Source: Streptomyces toxytricini
GTDB taxonomy: Bacteria; Actinomycetota; Actinomycetes; Streptomycetales; Streptomycetaceae
NCBI RefSeq assembly: GCF_014649915.1
Contig: NZ_BMTY01000028.1
Span: 1-64,000 of the forward strand
Direction of reading: 5' to 3'
DNA: 64,000 nt
A program made the position numbers and the translations under genes. The notes beneath the pieces are model-generated. The model worked only from the letters and a program-made list of their open reading frames with translations, was not told the DNA's origin and ran no database searches. This document shows positions 50,550 to 58,807 of this stretch, piece by piece. The first letter of the stretch is position 1, and each line of letters begins with the position of its first letter.

Positions 50550-51694
50550 ACCCCCATCTCGCGCCGGTGTCCGTACCCGACCCGGCCCTCCTGCCGCACG
50601 TCCAGCGACTGTGCGACCTGACCGACCCGTACGCCTTCGGGCCCGCCGAGGACGAGCTGTTCGCCGCCGCCATGGCCGAGTCGCACGCCTGGCACCGCGA
50701 TCGGTCGCCGTTCTTCCGCTCGCTGTACGAGGCGACGCCGCCGGCCGAGCCGTACCGGACGCCGCTGGTCCACGCGAACTTCTTCAAGCGCCACGAGGTG
50801 CTGTCGATCCCCCGCGAGGACGTCGAACTGCACCTGACCTCCTCCGGGACGACCGGGCAGAAGTCGCAGATGTTCTTCGACACCTGGACGATCCGCTCCG
50901 CGCAGCGCATGGTCGCCCGGATCTTCGAGCGCAACGGCTGGATCACCCCCGAGCAGGAGGTCAACTACCTGCTCTACAGCTACGAGCCGGCGCCGTCCCT
51001 CAATCTCGGCACCGCCTTCACCGACAACTACCTGTGCGACTTCGCGCCGGCCCGCAGCGTCGCGTACGCCCTGCGCAACACCGGCGGCGGCCACGAGTTC
51101 GACCCCTTCGGCTGCATCGCCGCCCTCCGGCGCTTCGCCGAGGACGGCGCGCCGGTCCGCATCCTCGGATTCCCGGCGTTCCTCTTCTTCACCCTGGAGC
51201 GGATGCGGGCCATGGGCGTGCCGCCGCTGCAGCTCCCGGAGGGCTCCCTGGTCGTCCTCGGCGGCGGCTGGAAGGGCCACGCCGACCGGCGCATCGAGAA
51301 GGAGGAGCTGTACGGCCGGGTCTCCGAGCAGCTCGGCATTCCGGGCGGGCGGATCCGTGACACCTTCGGCTCCGTCGAGCACTGCATCCCGTACGTGGAG
51401 TGCGACCACCACCGGCTGCACGCCCCCGTGTGGTCGCGGGTGGCGATCCGCTCCACGCGCACCCTGGAGCCGCTGCCGTACGGGGAGCCCGGCTACCTGC
51501 ACCTGGTGTCGCCGTACATCACCTCCGTCCCGGCGCAGAGCGTCGTCATGGGCGACCTGGCCTCGCTGCAGCCGGGCGAGGCCTGCGGGTGCGACGTGCC
51601 GACCCCCTGGTTCACCGTCCACGGGCGTGCCGGGGTGAGCCGCAACCGGAGCTGTGCGGTCGCCGCCGCCGAACTGATGAAGGGCATGGCGTGA
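50546..51694 (+). CDS. LuxE-like acyl-protein synthetase
   Basis: A 382-residue member of the LuxE/acyl-protein synthetase family. Segments HLTSSGTTGQKSQMFFDTW (the ATP-binding loop, about residue 93), then YSYEPAPSLNLGTAF, GGGWKGHADRRIEKEELY, FGSVEHCIPYVEC and, at the end, RNRSCAVAAAELM match the family. Cys370 in that last block is placed like the cysteine that LuxE acylates before handing the acyl group to LuxC. LuxE activates a carboxylic acid with ATP. The ATG at 50546 overlaps the previous stop (ATGA), and the next gene encodes the LuxC partner. I take it as functional because all hallmark residues are present. Confidence 0.9.
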   Translation: MNPHLAPVSVPDPALLPHVQRLCDLTDPYAFGPAEDELFAAAMAESHAWHRDRSPFFRSLYEATPPAEPYRTPLVHANFFKRHEVLSIPREDVELHLTSSGTTGQKSQMFFDTWTIRSAQRMVARIFERNGWITPEQEVNYLLYSYEPAPSLNLGTAFTDNYLCDFAPARSVAYALRNTGGGHEFDPFGCIAALRRFAEDGAPVRILGFPAFLFFTLERMRAMGVPPLQLPEGSLVVLGGGWKGHADRRIEKEELYGRVSEQLGIPGGRIRDTFGSVEHCIPYVECDHHRLHAPVWSRVAIRSTRTLEPLPYGEPGYLHLVSPYITSVPAQSVVMGDLASLQPGEACGCDVPTPWFTVHGRAGVSRNRSCAVAAAELMKGMA

Positions 51695-54249
51695 CCATGA
51701 TCGACACCACCACCGCAACCGCGGCCGCCCCGACCGCCGCCGCGCCGCACTTCTGGCAGGGCGCCTTCATCGGCGACGAGGAGGCCGGGCGCCGCCTGGC
51801 CGACCTGCCCGCCGCTGTCGAGGCCGCGCTGGCCGGCGTCCTGGAGACCGAGACCGTCCTCGCCGCCTGCGACGCCCTGTCCGCCGCCCTCCTCGACCCG
51901 GCGCACCCGGTCCACGTCCGCCTCGCCGCCCACCTCCCCGAGGGGGAGGACCCGGCGCTCCTCGCCGAGCTCGGACAGGCCCTCGGCCGCCGGGAGCTCA
52001 CCCGCAAGCTGCGCCGGGAGCTGGGCGGGGCCGCGCCGGGCCGCCTGGACCGGACCGACCCGCGCGAGACGGTCTACGAGGCGTGGGCGCCGGTCGGCAT
52101 GGTCGCCCACATCGCGCCGGGCAACGCCGCGACCGTCGCGCCGCTCAGCATCGTCGAGGGCCTCCTCGCCGGGAACGTCAACGTCCTGAAGACCAGCAGC
52201 GCGGACACCCTCCTCGCGCAGGCCCTGATGGCCGAGCTGGCGGCCTTCGACCCCACCGGGGCGCTGGCCGGCCGGATCGTCGTCCTGCGCTTCCCGTCCT
52301 CGCGGCAGGAGTGGCTGCGCCTGATGTGCGCGCCCGCGGACGCCGTCGCCGTGTGGGGCGGGGAGGCCGCCGTCGAGGGGGTGGCCGCCCACGTGCCGGC
52401 GGGCTGCCGGCTGGTGGAGTGGGGGCACCGGATCTCCTTCGCCTATCTGACGGCCGACGCCTGGTCGGACCCGGCCGTGCTGGAGGCCCTCGCGGACGAC
52501 GTGTGCCTGTTCGAGCAGCAGGCCTGCTCCAGCCCGCAGGTGGTCTACCTCGACACCCGGGACGAGGTGGAGGTGTTCGCGTTCGCGGAGCGCTTCGCCG
52601 CCGTACTCGGCGCCCGTCCGCCGGCCGTCCCGACGGGTCCGGCCGGTGCGCCCGACCCGGCCGAGGAGGCCGAGCTGACCACGACCGAGCTGGTGGCCCG
52701 GCTGGAGGAACACCTGGGCCTGACCCGCGTGTTCGCGGCCCCCGACGGCTCTTGGCGGGTCATGGCCGACACCCGCTCGCCGCTGACGGCGTCACCGCTG
52801 CACCGCAGCGTGTGGGTCAAGCCGCTGCCCCGCAAGGAGCTGATCACGACGCTGCGCCCGATGCGCCGCTACCTGCAGACCGCGGGCATCGCGGGCAGCC
52901 GAACCGATGTCGCCGAGCTGTCCCGCACCGTCCTCGCCGCCGGCGCGACCCGCGTCACCCCGGTCGGGGCGATGCCGCACAGCTACGCGGGCGAGCCGCA
53001 CGACGGCGTGTACGCGCTCCAGCGCTACAGCCGGCGCGTCGCCGTCCAGGCGGACCCGAAGCTGTTCGCGACGACCGCCTGCCTGGACGACCTGGCGCGC
53101 GCGGCCGTCCTCCCGCCGCCGCGGGGGCCGCTGGTCGGCAAGGACGACGTCCAGGCCCGCAACGGGCGGGTGGCACGGGCGGACGCGGAGCTGTACTTCC
53201 ACAGCGGCGGCAGCACGGGCGCCCCGGCGCTGTCGCTGTTCAGCTACGACGACTACGACACGCAGATGCGGGCGGCGGCCCGCGGCCTGATCGCCGCCGG
53301 GTACGACCCGGTGGGGGACCGCACCGCCAACCTGTTCTACTGCGGCGGCATGTACGGCAGCTTCATCAGCTTCTTCTCCGTGCTGGAGCGCCTCGGCGGG
53401 GTGCAGCTGCCGCTGGCGGCGGGCCCCGACCACGCGGCGACGGCACGGGCGATCGTCGAGCACCGGGCGGACACCCTCTTCGGGATGCCCTCCTACCTGT
53501 GGCAGCTGCTGCACGCGGAGGCGGACGCGCTGCGCGTCTACGGGGGCCTGCGCAAGGTCTTCTACGGCGGCGAGCACTTCACGCCGGAGCAGCAGCGGGT
53601 GCTGGAGGAGGACTTCGGCATCGAGGTCGTGCGCTCGATCACCTACGGCAGCACCGACCTCGGCCCGCTCGGCTACCAGTGCACGGAGAGCTCGGGCGGC
53701 GTCCACCACCTGCACGCCGACCTGCACACCCTGGAGATCCTCGACGAGGCCGAGGACCGGCCCGCGGCGCCCGGGGAGACGGGCCGGCTGGTCTTCGCCA
53801 CGCACGCGCGGCGCGGCCAGCAGCTGGGCCGGTACGTCATCGGGGACCTCGGGCGGGAGGTGCCCGGCCGCTGCCCGTGCGGCAGCCTCGCCCCGCGCTT
53901 CGAGCTGCTGGGGCGGACGGGCGACACGGTGCGGGTGGCGACGTACCTGCTGAACCACCGCCGCTTCACGGCCCTGGCCGGCGAGGGCGGGCACCGCGGC
54001 GAGCTGCAGCTCCGCATCGGCGCCGGCCCGGAGCGGGAGCGGCTCGCGGTGCGGGTGGAGCAGGCGGAGGGGACGGACCCGCAGCGGCTGCGCGAGCTCT
54101 TCCTGTCCGGCTACCCGGAGCTCCGCTCGGCCGTGGGCGAGGGGCTGCTGGAGCTGGTCGTCGAGGCGGTGGACGGCGCCGCGCTCGACCGGGTCCCGAC
54201 GAGCGGCAAGCTCCGCTCGGTGGTGGACGACCGGCCCCGCGCCGTCTGA
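51691..54249 (+). CDS. LuxC acyl reductase fused to a PaaK-like ligase domain
   Basis: An 852-residue two-domain protein. Residues about 15-440 are a LuxC-type NADPH-dependent acyl reductase: VAHIAPGNAATVAPLSIVEG and VNVLKTSSADTLLAQAL form the nucleotide region, and FEQQACSSPQVVYLD holds the catalytic Cys279. Residues about 490-850 are a PaaK-like adenylate-forming domain with YFHSGGSTGAPALSLFSYDD as the phosphate loop and GDLGREVPGRCPCGS as the late zinc-knuckle-like block. LuxC reduces an acyl thioester to an aldehyde; the fused ligase could load the acyl group. LuxC proteins are normally about 480 residues and single-domain. GTG at 51691 overlaps the LuxE-like stop. It is the last gene of the unit. 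Confidence 0.9.
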   Translation: MTMIDTTTATAAAPTAAAPHFWQGAFIGDEEAGRRLADLPAAVEAALAGVLETETVLAACDALSAALLDPAHPVHVRLAAHLPEGEDPALLAELGQALGRRELTRKLRRELGGAAPGRLDRTDPRETVYEAWAPVGMVAHIAPGNAATVAPLSIVEGLLAGNVNVLKTSSADTLLAQALMAELAAFDPTGALAGRIVVLRFPSSRQEWLRLMCAPADAVAVWGGEAAVEGVAAHVPAGCRLVEWGHRISFAYLTADAWSDPAVLEALADDVCLFEQQACSSPQVVYLDTRDEVEVFAFAERFAAVLGARPPAVPTGPAGAPDPAEEAELTTTELVARLEEHLGLTRVFAAPDGSWRVMADTRSPLTASPLHRSVWVKPLPRKELITTLRPMRRYLQTAGIAGSRTDVAELSRTVLAAGATRVTPVGAMPHSYAGEPHDGVYALQRYSRRVAVQADPKLFATTACLDDLARAAVLPPPRGPLVGKDDVQARNGRVARADAELYFHSGGSTGAPALSLFSYDDYDTQMRAAARGLIAAGYDPVGDRTANLFYCGGMYGSFISFFSVLERLGGVQLPLAAGPDHAATARAIVEHRADTLFGMPSYLWQLLHAEADALRVYGGLRKVFYGGEHFTPEQQRVLEEDFGIEVVRSITYGSTDLGPLGYQCTESSGGVHHLHADLHTLEILDEAEDRPAAPGETGRLVFATHARRGQQLGRYVIGDLGREVPGRCPCGSLAPRFELLGRTGDTVRVATYLLNHRRFTALAGEGGHRGELQLRIGAGPERERLAVRVEQAEGTDPQRLRELFLSGYPELRSAVGEGLLELVVEAVDGAALDRVPTSGKLRSVVDDRPRAV

Positions 54250-54260
54250 CCCGCCGCCTC

Positions 54261-54298
54261 CGCGCCCGCCCGGATCCGCTCCGGGCCGGGCGGGCGCG
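54261..54298 (+). terminator. terminator hairpin of the Lux-type operon
   Basis: CGCGCCCGCCCGG pairs perfectly with CCGGGCGGGCGCG around a 12-base loop, 12 bp after the last stop. Confidence 0.65.
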
Positions 54299-54403
54299 GG
54301 CACGGGGCGGGGCGGGCGCGGGCCCCGGCGCCGAGTGGCCGGGGCCGGGGCCCCGGCCGACGATGGGAGGACATGCGCTCGGGGATGTCCCCCGGGAGGG
54401 CCA

Positions 54404-56128
54404 GTGACGGACACCGATGTGCTGATCGTGGGCGCCGGACCGGTCGGACTGACCGCGGCGGCGGAACTGCGCCGGCAGCGCGTGGACTGCCGCGTCATCG
54501 ACCGGCTGCCGGGCCGGCTGCCGTACGCGAAGGCGGTCGGGATCCAGCCCCGCACCCTGGAGGTGTGGGACCGGATGGGCCTGGTCCGCGCCGCGCTGGA
54601 GGCCGCCGTCCCGATGCGCGGGCAGCTGCTGTACGTGGACGGGGCCGAGCAGGGCCGCATCGACCTGCGGCTGCCGCCGGAGGTGCCGTACGGCTTCGCG
54701 GCACTCCCCCAGTACGAGACGGAGCGGATCCTGGAGGAGCACCTCGCCCGCTTCGGCACGCGCATCGAGCGCGGGGCCGAGCTGGTGTCGTTCGCGCAGG
54801 ACGAGGACGGCGTGCTCAGCCGGATCACCGCGGGCGACGGCGACGAGGAGGTCCGGTCGCTGTTCCTCGTGGGCTGCGACGGCGCGCACAGCACCGTACG
54901 CAAGGGGCTCGGCCTCTCCTTCGAGGGCGGGGCGTTCCCCGAGGAGTACATGCTCGGCGACGTGGAGGTGGACTGGAGCCTGCCCGCGGGGTACGGCGTC
55001 CGGTCGCTGCACCACGGTGCGGACGGCGCGGTGGACGACGTGCTGGTGTGCATTCCGCTGCCGGGCCGCCACCGGTACCGGATGTCGATGCTCGTGCCGC
55101 CCGAGCTGTCCGCGGCCGGCTCCGCCGACGGCGTCAGCGCGGACGGGCTCGCGCACGGGCTGGAGACCGGGCGGGGGCCGGGGCTGGAGGACATCCAGGC
55201 GGTGCTGGACCGGCTGGCGCCCGAGCCGGTCACCGCCTCGGCGCTGCGCTGGTCGTCGGTGTTCCGGATCAGCCACCGCCTGGTGGACCGGTACGGGGAC
55301 GGCCGGGTGTTCGTCGCGGGCGACGCGGCGCACATCCACCCGCCGACCGGCGCGCAGGGCATGAACACCGGCATCCAGGACGCCCACAACCTGGCCTGGA
55401 AGCTGGCGCTCGCCGTGGCGGGCCGGGCACACCCGCGGCTGCTGGAGAGCTACCACGCCGAGCGGCACCCGGTCGGCGAGGAGGTGGTGGGCCGGACCGT
55501 CCGGCACGCCCGGCAGGGCTCCGTGCCGGATGCGGAGGACGCGGGCACGGCGCTGCTCCGCGAGGCGCAGCTGCTGGTGGCGTACCCGGGCAGCCCGCTC
55601 GTCGGCCCGCGCGGCGGGGACGGCGCCGGACCGGGGCCGGGCGAGCGCGCCCCGGACTGCGGCGGCCTGACGAGCGGGGTGGCGGCGGTGGAGCTGCGGC
55701 TGTTCGACCTGCTGCGGGACCGCGGGCACGTGCTCGTGCTGTACGCGGAGTCGGCGGCGGACCTGGCCGCGTGCGGCGAACTGGCCGCGCTGGCCCGGCG
55801 GTCGGCCGGCGCGGCGGCCGACGCGGAAGGGGGCGGGCCGCAGGCGTGCGTGGTGCTCGCGGCGCCCGACCCGTCCGCAGGCGGCGGGGGGCGGGACTGG
55901 CACGGGGCGGCGGTGGACGCCACGTACGAGGGGTCGGCCTCGGACACCGCGCCGCTGCCGGTGTTCGTGGACGGCCGGGGCGAGTTCGCCCGGGCGTACG
56001 GGACGGGCGGCGCGACGGCCTTCGTGGTGCGGCCGGACGGCTACCTGGGGGTGCGGCTGGCGCCGGTCGCGGCGCCGGAGACGGCGGCCGGGCTGGCCGC
56101 CCACTTCGCGCGGGTCTTCGCCGGCTGA
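54404..56128 (+). CDS. FAD-dependent aromatic hydroxylase (class A flavoprotein monooxygenase)
   Basis: A 574-residue enzyme of the polyketide/phenol hydroxylase type. FAD motif VLIVGAGPVGLTAAAELRRQ is at about 6-25, the DG motif is LVGCDGAHSTVRKGL, and the GD motif is VAGDAAHIHPPTGAQGMNTGIQDA. A thioredoxin-like C-terminal domain from about 420 (AVELRLFDLLRDRGHVLVLY, and a final FVVRPDGYLGVRLAP) completes the usual length. Such enzymes hydroxylate aromatic polyketides or phenols. It follows the Lux-type operon after a hairpin and its own GGGAGG ribosome site (GTG at 54404), so it may be separately transcribed but belong to the same pathway. Confidence 0.88.
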   Translation: MTDTDVLIVGAGPVGLTAAAELRRQRVDCRVIDRLPGRLPYAKAVGIQPRTLEVWDRMGLVRAALEAAVPMRGQLLYVDGAEQGRIDLRLPPEVPYGFAALPQYETERILEEHLARFGTRIERGAELVSFAQDEDGVLSRITAGDGDEEVRSLFLVGCDGAHSTVRKGLGLSFEGGAFPEEYMLGDVEVDWSLPAGYGVRSLHHGADGAVDDVLVCIPLPGRHRYRMSMLVPPELSAAGSADGVSADGLAHGLETGRGPGLEDIQAVLDRLAPEPVTASALRWSSVFRISHRLVDRYGDGRVFVAGDAAHIHPPTGAQGMNTGIQDAHNLAWKLALAVAGRAHPRLLESYHAERHPVGEEVVGRTVRHARQGSVPDAEDAGTALLREAQLLVAYPGSPLVGPRGGDGAGPGPGERAPDCGGLTSGVAAVELRLFDLLRDRGHVLVLYAESAADLAACGELAALARRSAGAAADAEGGGPQACVVLAAPDPSAGGGGRDWHGAAVDATYEGSASDTAPLPVFVDGRGEFARAYGTGGATAFVVRPDGYLGVRLAPVAAPETAAGLAAHFARVFAG

Positions 56129-56153
56129 CGCCACCCCGGCCAGGCGGGGCCGG

Positions 56154-56861
56154 TCAGGGGGCCGCGGCGCCGCCGGCGGCGGGCTCCGGGGCGCCGTCGG
56201 CCCCGTCGGCGGCGGCGTCGCGGGCGATGCGGCGGCGGACCAGGTCCTCCTGCGCGAGCCGGCGCAGCAGTTCCAGGACGGGCGCGGAGAGGGCGAAGAC
56301 GATGACGGCCTGCTCGGCGAGGGCCGCCGGGTCGTCGATGGCGGCGGCGCGCTCCAGGTCGAGGCGGGCGATGTCACGGGCCAGGCCGGCGTAGGCGACG
56401 AGGCGGTCCGGCCGGTAGTGCGGGTCGAGGCGCCGCAGCTCCTTGACGGCGGTGGCCAGGCCGCGGACGTGCGGGGAGACGTCGGACACCTGCCAGTCCA
56501 TGGCGGCGACGAGCTCCGCGACGTCCGCATCGGCGGCGGCCGCGGCGCGGGCGTCCTCACCGGCGTCGGCGGCCGGCGATTCGGCGACGGGGACGGGGAG
56601 GGCGTAGCTGATGGCGCCGAGGGTGCCGTCGATGGTGTCGGCCCGGTCGAGGGCGGCGAGCACCTCGCGGGTGGCGGCGATGGACAGCCCGCCGAGCGCG
56701 GTCAGCGCCTTGATCAGCCGCAGCCGCTGGACGTGTTCGTCCCCGTACTCGGCGAGGGTGGCGGCGGTCGCACGGCCCGCGGGCAGCAGGCCCTCGCGGC
56801 GGAAGTACTTGATGCTGGCGACCGGCACGCCGGTTCTGCGGCTGAGCTCCGAGATCTTCAT
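56154..56861 (-). CDS. MerR-family transcriptional regulator
   Basis: A 235-residue protein. The N-terminal winged helix-turn-helix KISELSRRTGVPVASIKYFRREGLLP, then LRLIKALTALGGLSIAATREVL is characteristic of MerR. The C-terminal effector half is helical and Ala-rich; it has no cysteines for metal binding, so it is likely to sense an organic ligand. It is divergent from the YhgE/Pip-like membrane protein with two palindromes between, and should control that gene and itself. The ATG at 56861 has GAGGAAG immediately upstream. Confidence 0.9.
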   Translation of the reverse strand: MKISELSRRTGVPVASIKYFRREGLLPAGRATAATLAEYGDEHVQRLRLIKALTALGGLSIAATREVLAALDRADTIDGTLGAISYALPVPVAESPAADAGEDARAAAAADADVAELVAAMDWQVSDVSPHVRGLATAVKELRRLDPHYRPDRLVAYAGLARDIARLDLERAAAIDDPAALAEQAVIVFALSAPVLELLRRLAQEDLVRRRIARDAAADGADGAPEPAAGGAAAP

Positions 56862-56915
56862 GCTTCCTCGCTCTGGTGCGGCCGGACTCCGCCGGGCCGA
56901 TTGGACACCCTCCCA

Positions 56916-56932
56916 AGATAGTGCAACTATCT
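56916..56932. promoter_or_regulatory. palindrome 1 in MerR/YhgE divergent region
   Basis: AGATAG and CTATCT form perfect arms around TGCAA. It is AT-rich in a GC-rich background and lies between the divergent starts. Confidence 0.55.
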
Positions 56933-56936
56933 AGTG

Positions 56937-56957
56937 CTGGATACCTCAGATATCCAG
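56937..56957. promoter_or_regulatory. palindrome 2 in MerR/YhgE divergent region
   Basis: CTGGATA and TATCCAG are perfect 7-base arms around a 7-base spacer, 31 bp before the membrane-protein start. Spacing and symmetry suit a MerR dimer operator lying within an over-spaced promoter. A mirror-related GATA core is shared with palindrome 1. Confidence 0.6.
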
Positions 56958-56987
56958 TTTTCTGCCGGCAACCTCCCGGGAGCCTCC

Positions 56988-58406
56988 ATGACCTCCTCAC
57001 CGCCCTCCGTGCTCCGCAGCCCGCGGCTGTGGATCGGCTCGGGACTGATCCTCGCCGTCGTCTCCACCCTGTTCGCCCTGCTGTACGTCGGCGGCAACGT
57101 CGACCCCAAGGGCAACCTCCGCGACCTGCCGGTCGCCCTGGTCAACGAGGACCGCGGAGCGGACGCGGGCGGCGGCAAGCGGACCAACCTCGGGGACCAG
57201 GTGGTCTCCGGGATCCGCACGTCGGCGGCGAAGGACCGCAGCATCGACTGGCAGGTCCTCACCCGGCAGGAGGCCGACAGGCGGCTCGGCCAGGGCAAGC
57301 TGTACGGCGCGCTCGTCGTGCCGCCGGACTTCACCGCGGCCGTCTCGGGCCTGGCCGCCCCGGGGCAGCCCGCCGCGGCGCAGGCCGGGCAGGGCCAGTC
57401 CGCCCAGGGCAAGGGCCAGGCGCAAACGCAGGGCCAGGGCCAGGCGCAGCCGCAGCCGGCGCGCCCGAAGCTGACGGTGCTGACGAACCAGGCGGCCGGC
57501 AGCTTCGGCTCCTCCATGGCCTCGCAGGCCACCCAGAAGGCCGCCCACGCGGCGTCCGCCCAGCTCGGCAAGGACCTCCTCCCCAAGGCGGGCGGCGGCC
57601 AGCCGGCCGCCCAGGCCCAGCTGCCGCCGGCCGCCAAGCTGATGCTGGCCGACCCGGTGGCGGTGGAGGTCGCCGACGGGCACCCGCTCGGCGCGCGCAG
57701 CGCGATGGGCCTGAGCGCCTTCTACTACGCGCTCGTCCTGCTCGTGTGCGGCATGCTCGGGGCCAACGTCATCCACTCCCAGGTCGACAACGCCCTCGGC
57801 TACCTCCACACCGACTTCGGCCCCTTCCGCCGCCGGACCCCGGTCCGCCACACCAGCCGCGTCCGCACCCTCGGCATCTCCACCGCGCTCATGCTCGGCC
57901 TGTCCGTGGTCATGGGCTCGCTCGTCGAGGCGACGACGGTCGGCCTGCTCGACATGGACGCCTCCCACCTCGGCCTGCTGTGGCTGTACTCGGTGGGCAC
58001 CATCGCCGTGGTCGGCGTCAGCGGACTGGCCCTCCTCGCCGCGTTCGGCACGCCCGGCATGCTGGTCTCGACGATCGTCTTCATCGCGATGGCCGTCCCC
58101 TCCTCCGGTGCGACCGTGCCGCTGGAGGCGCTGCCCGGGTTCTTCCGCACGCTGTCGGAGTTCGAGCCGCTGCGGCAGCTGACCGGCGGCCTGCGCTCCC
58201 TGCTGTACTTCGACGCACAGGCCGATGCCGGCCTGGCCCGCGCCTGGGCCTCCATGGGCCTCGCCCTGGCCGGCGCCCTGGCCTTCGGCTTCGGCGCGAC
58301 CCGTCTGTACGACCGCCGCGGCCTGCACCGCATCCCGCGGCCCGCGGAGAACGGCGCGGACGGTCACGACGCCCCGGTCGCCGACCCGGCCCCTGCCGGG
58401 GCCTGA
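56988..58406 (+). CDS. YhgE/Pip-like (ABC-2/SNG1 type) membrane protein
   Basis: A 472-residue membrane protein. One helix near the start (LWIGSGLILAVVSTLFALLYVGG) is followed by a large extracytoplasmic domain with DLPVALVNEDRGADAGGGKR, and DWQVLTRQEADRRLGQGKLYGALVVPPDF, the YhgE/Pip hallmark. The C-terminal half holds five or six helices of the ABC-2 permease type. Between residues about 138-165 sits a Gln/Gly-rich insert (GQGQSAQGKGQAQTQGQGQA). The family includes phage-infection proteins and lipid or toxin secretion components. The ATG at 56988 has GGGAG six bases upstream. It is probably the target of the divergent MerR. Confidence 0.85.
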   Translation: MTSSPPSVLRSPRLWIGSGLILAVVSTLFALLYVGGNVDPKGNLRDLPVALVNEDRGADAGGGKRTNLGDQVVSGIRTSAAKDRSIDWQVLTRQEADRRLGQGKLYGALVVPPDFTAAVSGLAAPGQPAAAQAGQGQSAQGKGQAQTQGQGQAQPQPARPKLTVLTNQAAGSFGSSMASQATQKAAHAASAQLGKDLLPKAGGGQPAAQAQLPPAAKLMLADPVAVEVADGHPLGARSAMGLSAFYYALVLLVCGMLGANVIHSQVDNALGYLHTDFGPFRRRTPVRHTSRVRTLGISTALMLGLSVVMGSLVEATTVGLLDMDASHLGLLWLYSVGTIAVVGVSGLALLAAFGTPGMLVSTIVFIAMAVPSSGATVPLEALPGFFRTLSEFEPLRQLTGGLRSLLYFDAQADAGLARAWASMGLALAGALAFGFGATRLYDRRGLHRIPRPAENGADGHDAPVADPAPAGA

Positions 58407-58432
58407 CCGGCCGTCCGGACCGCCCGCCGCCA

Positions 58433-58463
58433 CCGAACGGGGTCCGCCACGGGCCCCGTTCGG
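58433..58463 (+). terminator. hairpin after the YhgE-like gene
   Basis: CCGAACGGGG pairs perfectly with CCCCGTTCGG around an 11-base loop, 27 bp after the stop. Confidence 0.6.
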
Positions 58464-58603
58464 CACATCGGCCGGTTTCGGCCACCCCCACAACACGACA
58501 TAAGACGGCATTACCTCCGAAACCGCCGACGGCCGCCGGAAGTCAGGCGTTCCCGCCCGGCCCGGCCCGACGGCTCCCGGTCCACCTGCCGACACTCGAT
58601 TGC

Positions 58604-58801
58604 GTGAGCGATCCCATCCGTGATCTATTGGTATGGCAGGTCGCAGGAGCGTGCCGGCAGCCCGAACGCCCCCTGCACCCATCGCCTGGAGGGTCGTTGA
58701 GAGACGGGTACGGAAGGCTCGCCGAGACCATGGACACCGCCGCAGCCACCTGTCCGGAACCGGACCCCTGCGCCCGCCCCGGCCTCCCCCGGACACCGTG
58801 A
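58604..58801 (+). CDS. possible small protein of 65 residues
   Basis: A GTG-started frame of 65 residues (MSDPIRDLLVWQVAGACRQP onward) ends 6 bp before the MAB_1171c-like gene. Cys-containing and Pro-rich, without a recognised domain. There is no ribosome site and only a weak -10. It might be a real small gene or a chance frame. Confidence 0.3.
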   Translation: MSDPIRDLLVWQVAGACRQPERPLHPSPGGSLRDGYGRLAETMDTAAATCPEPDPCARPGLPRTP

Positions 58802-58807
58802 CGTCCG

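Noticed and set aside
46784..54249. Bioluminescence (lux) operon
   Set aside because: No luxA, luxB, luxD or flavin reductase genes are present; only the acid-activation and reduction genes resemble lux proteins.
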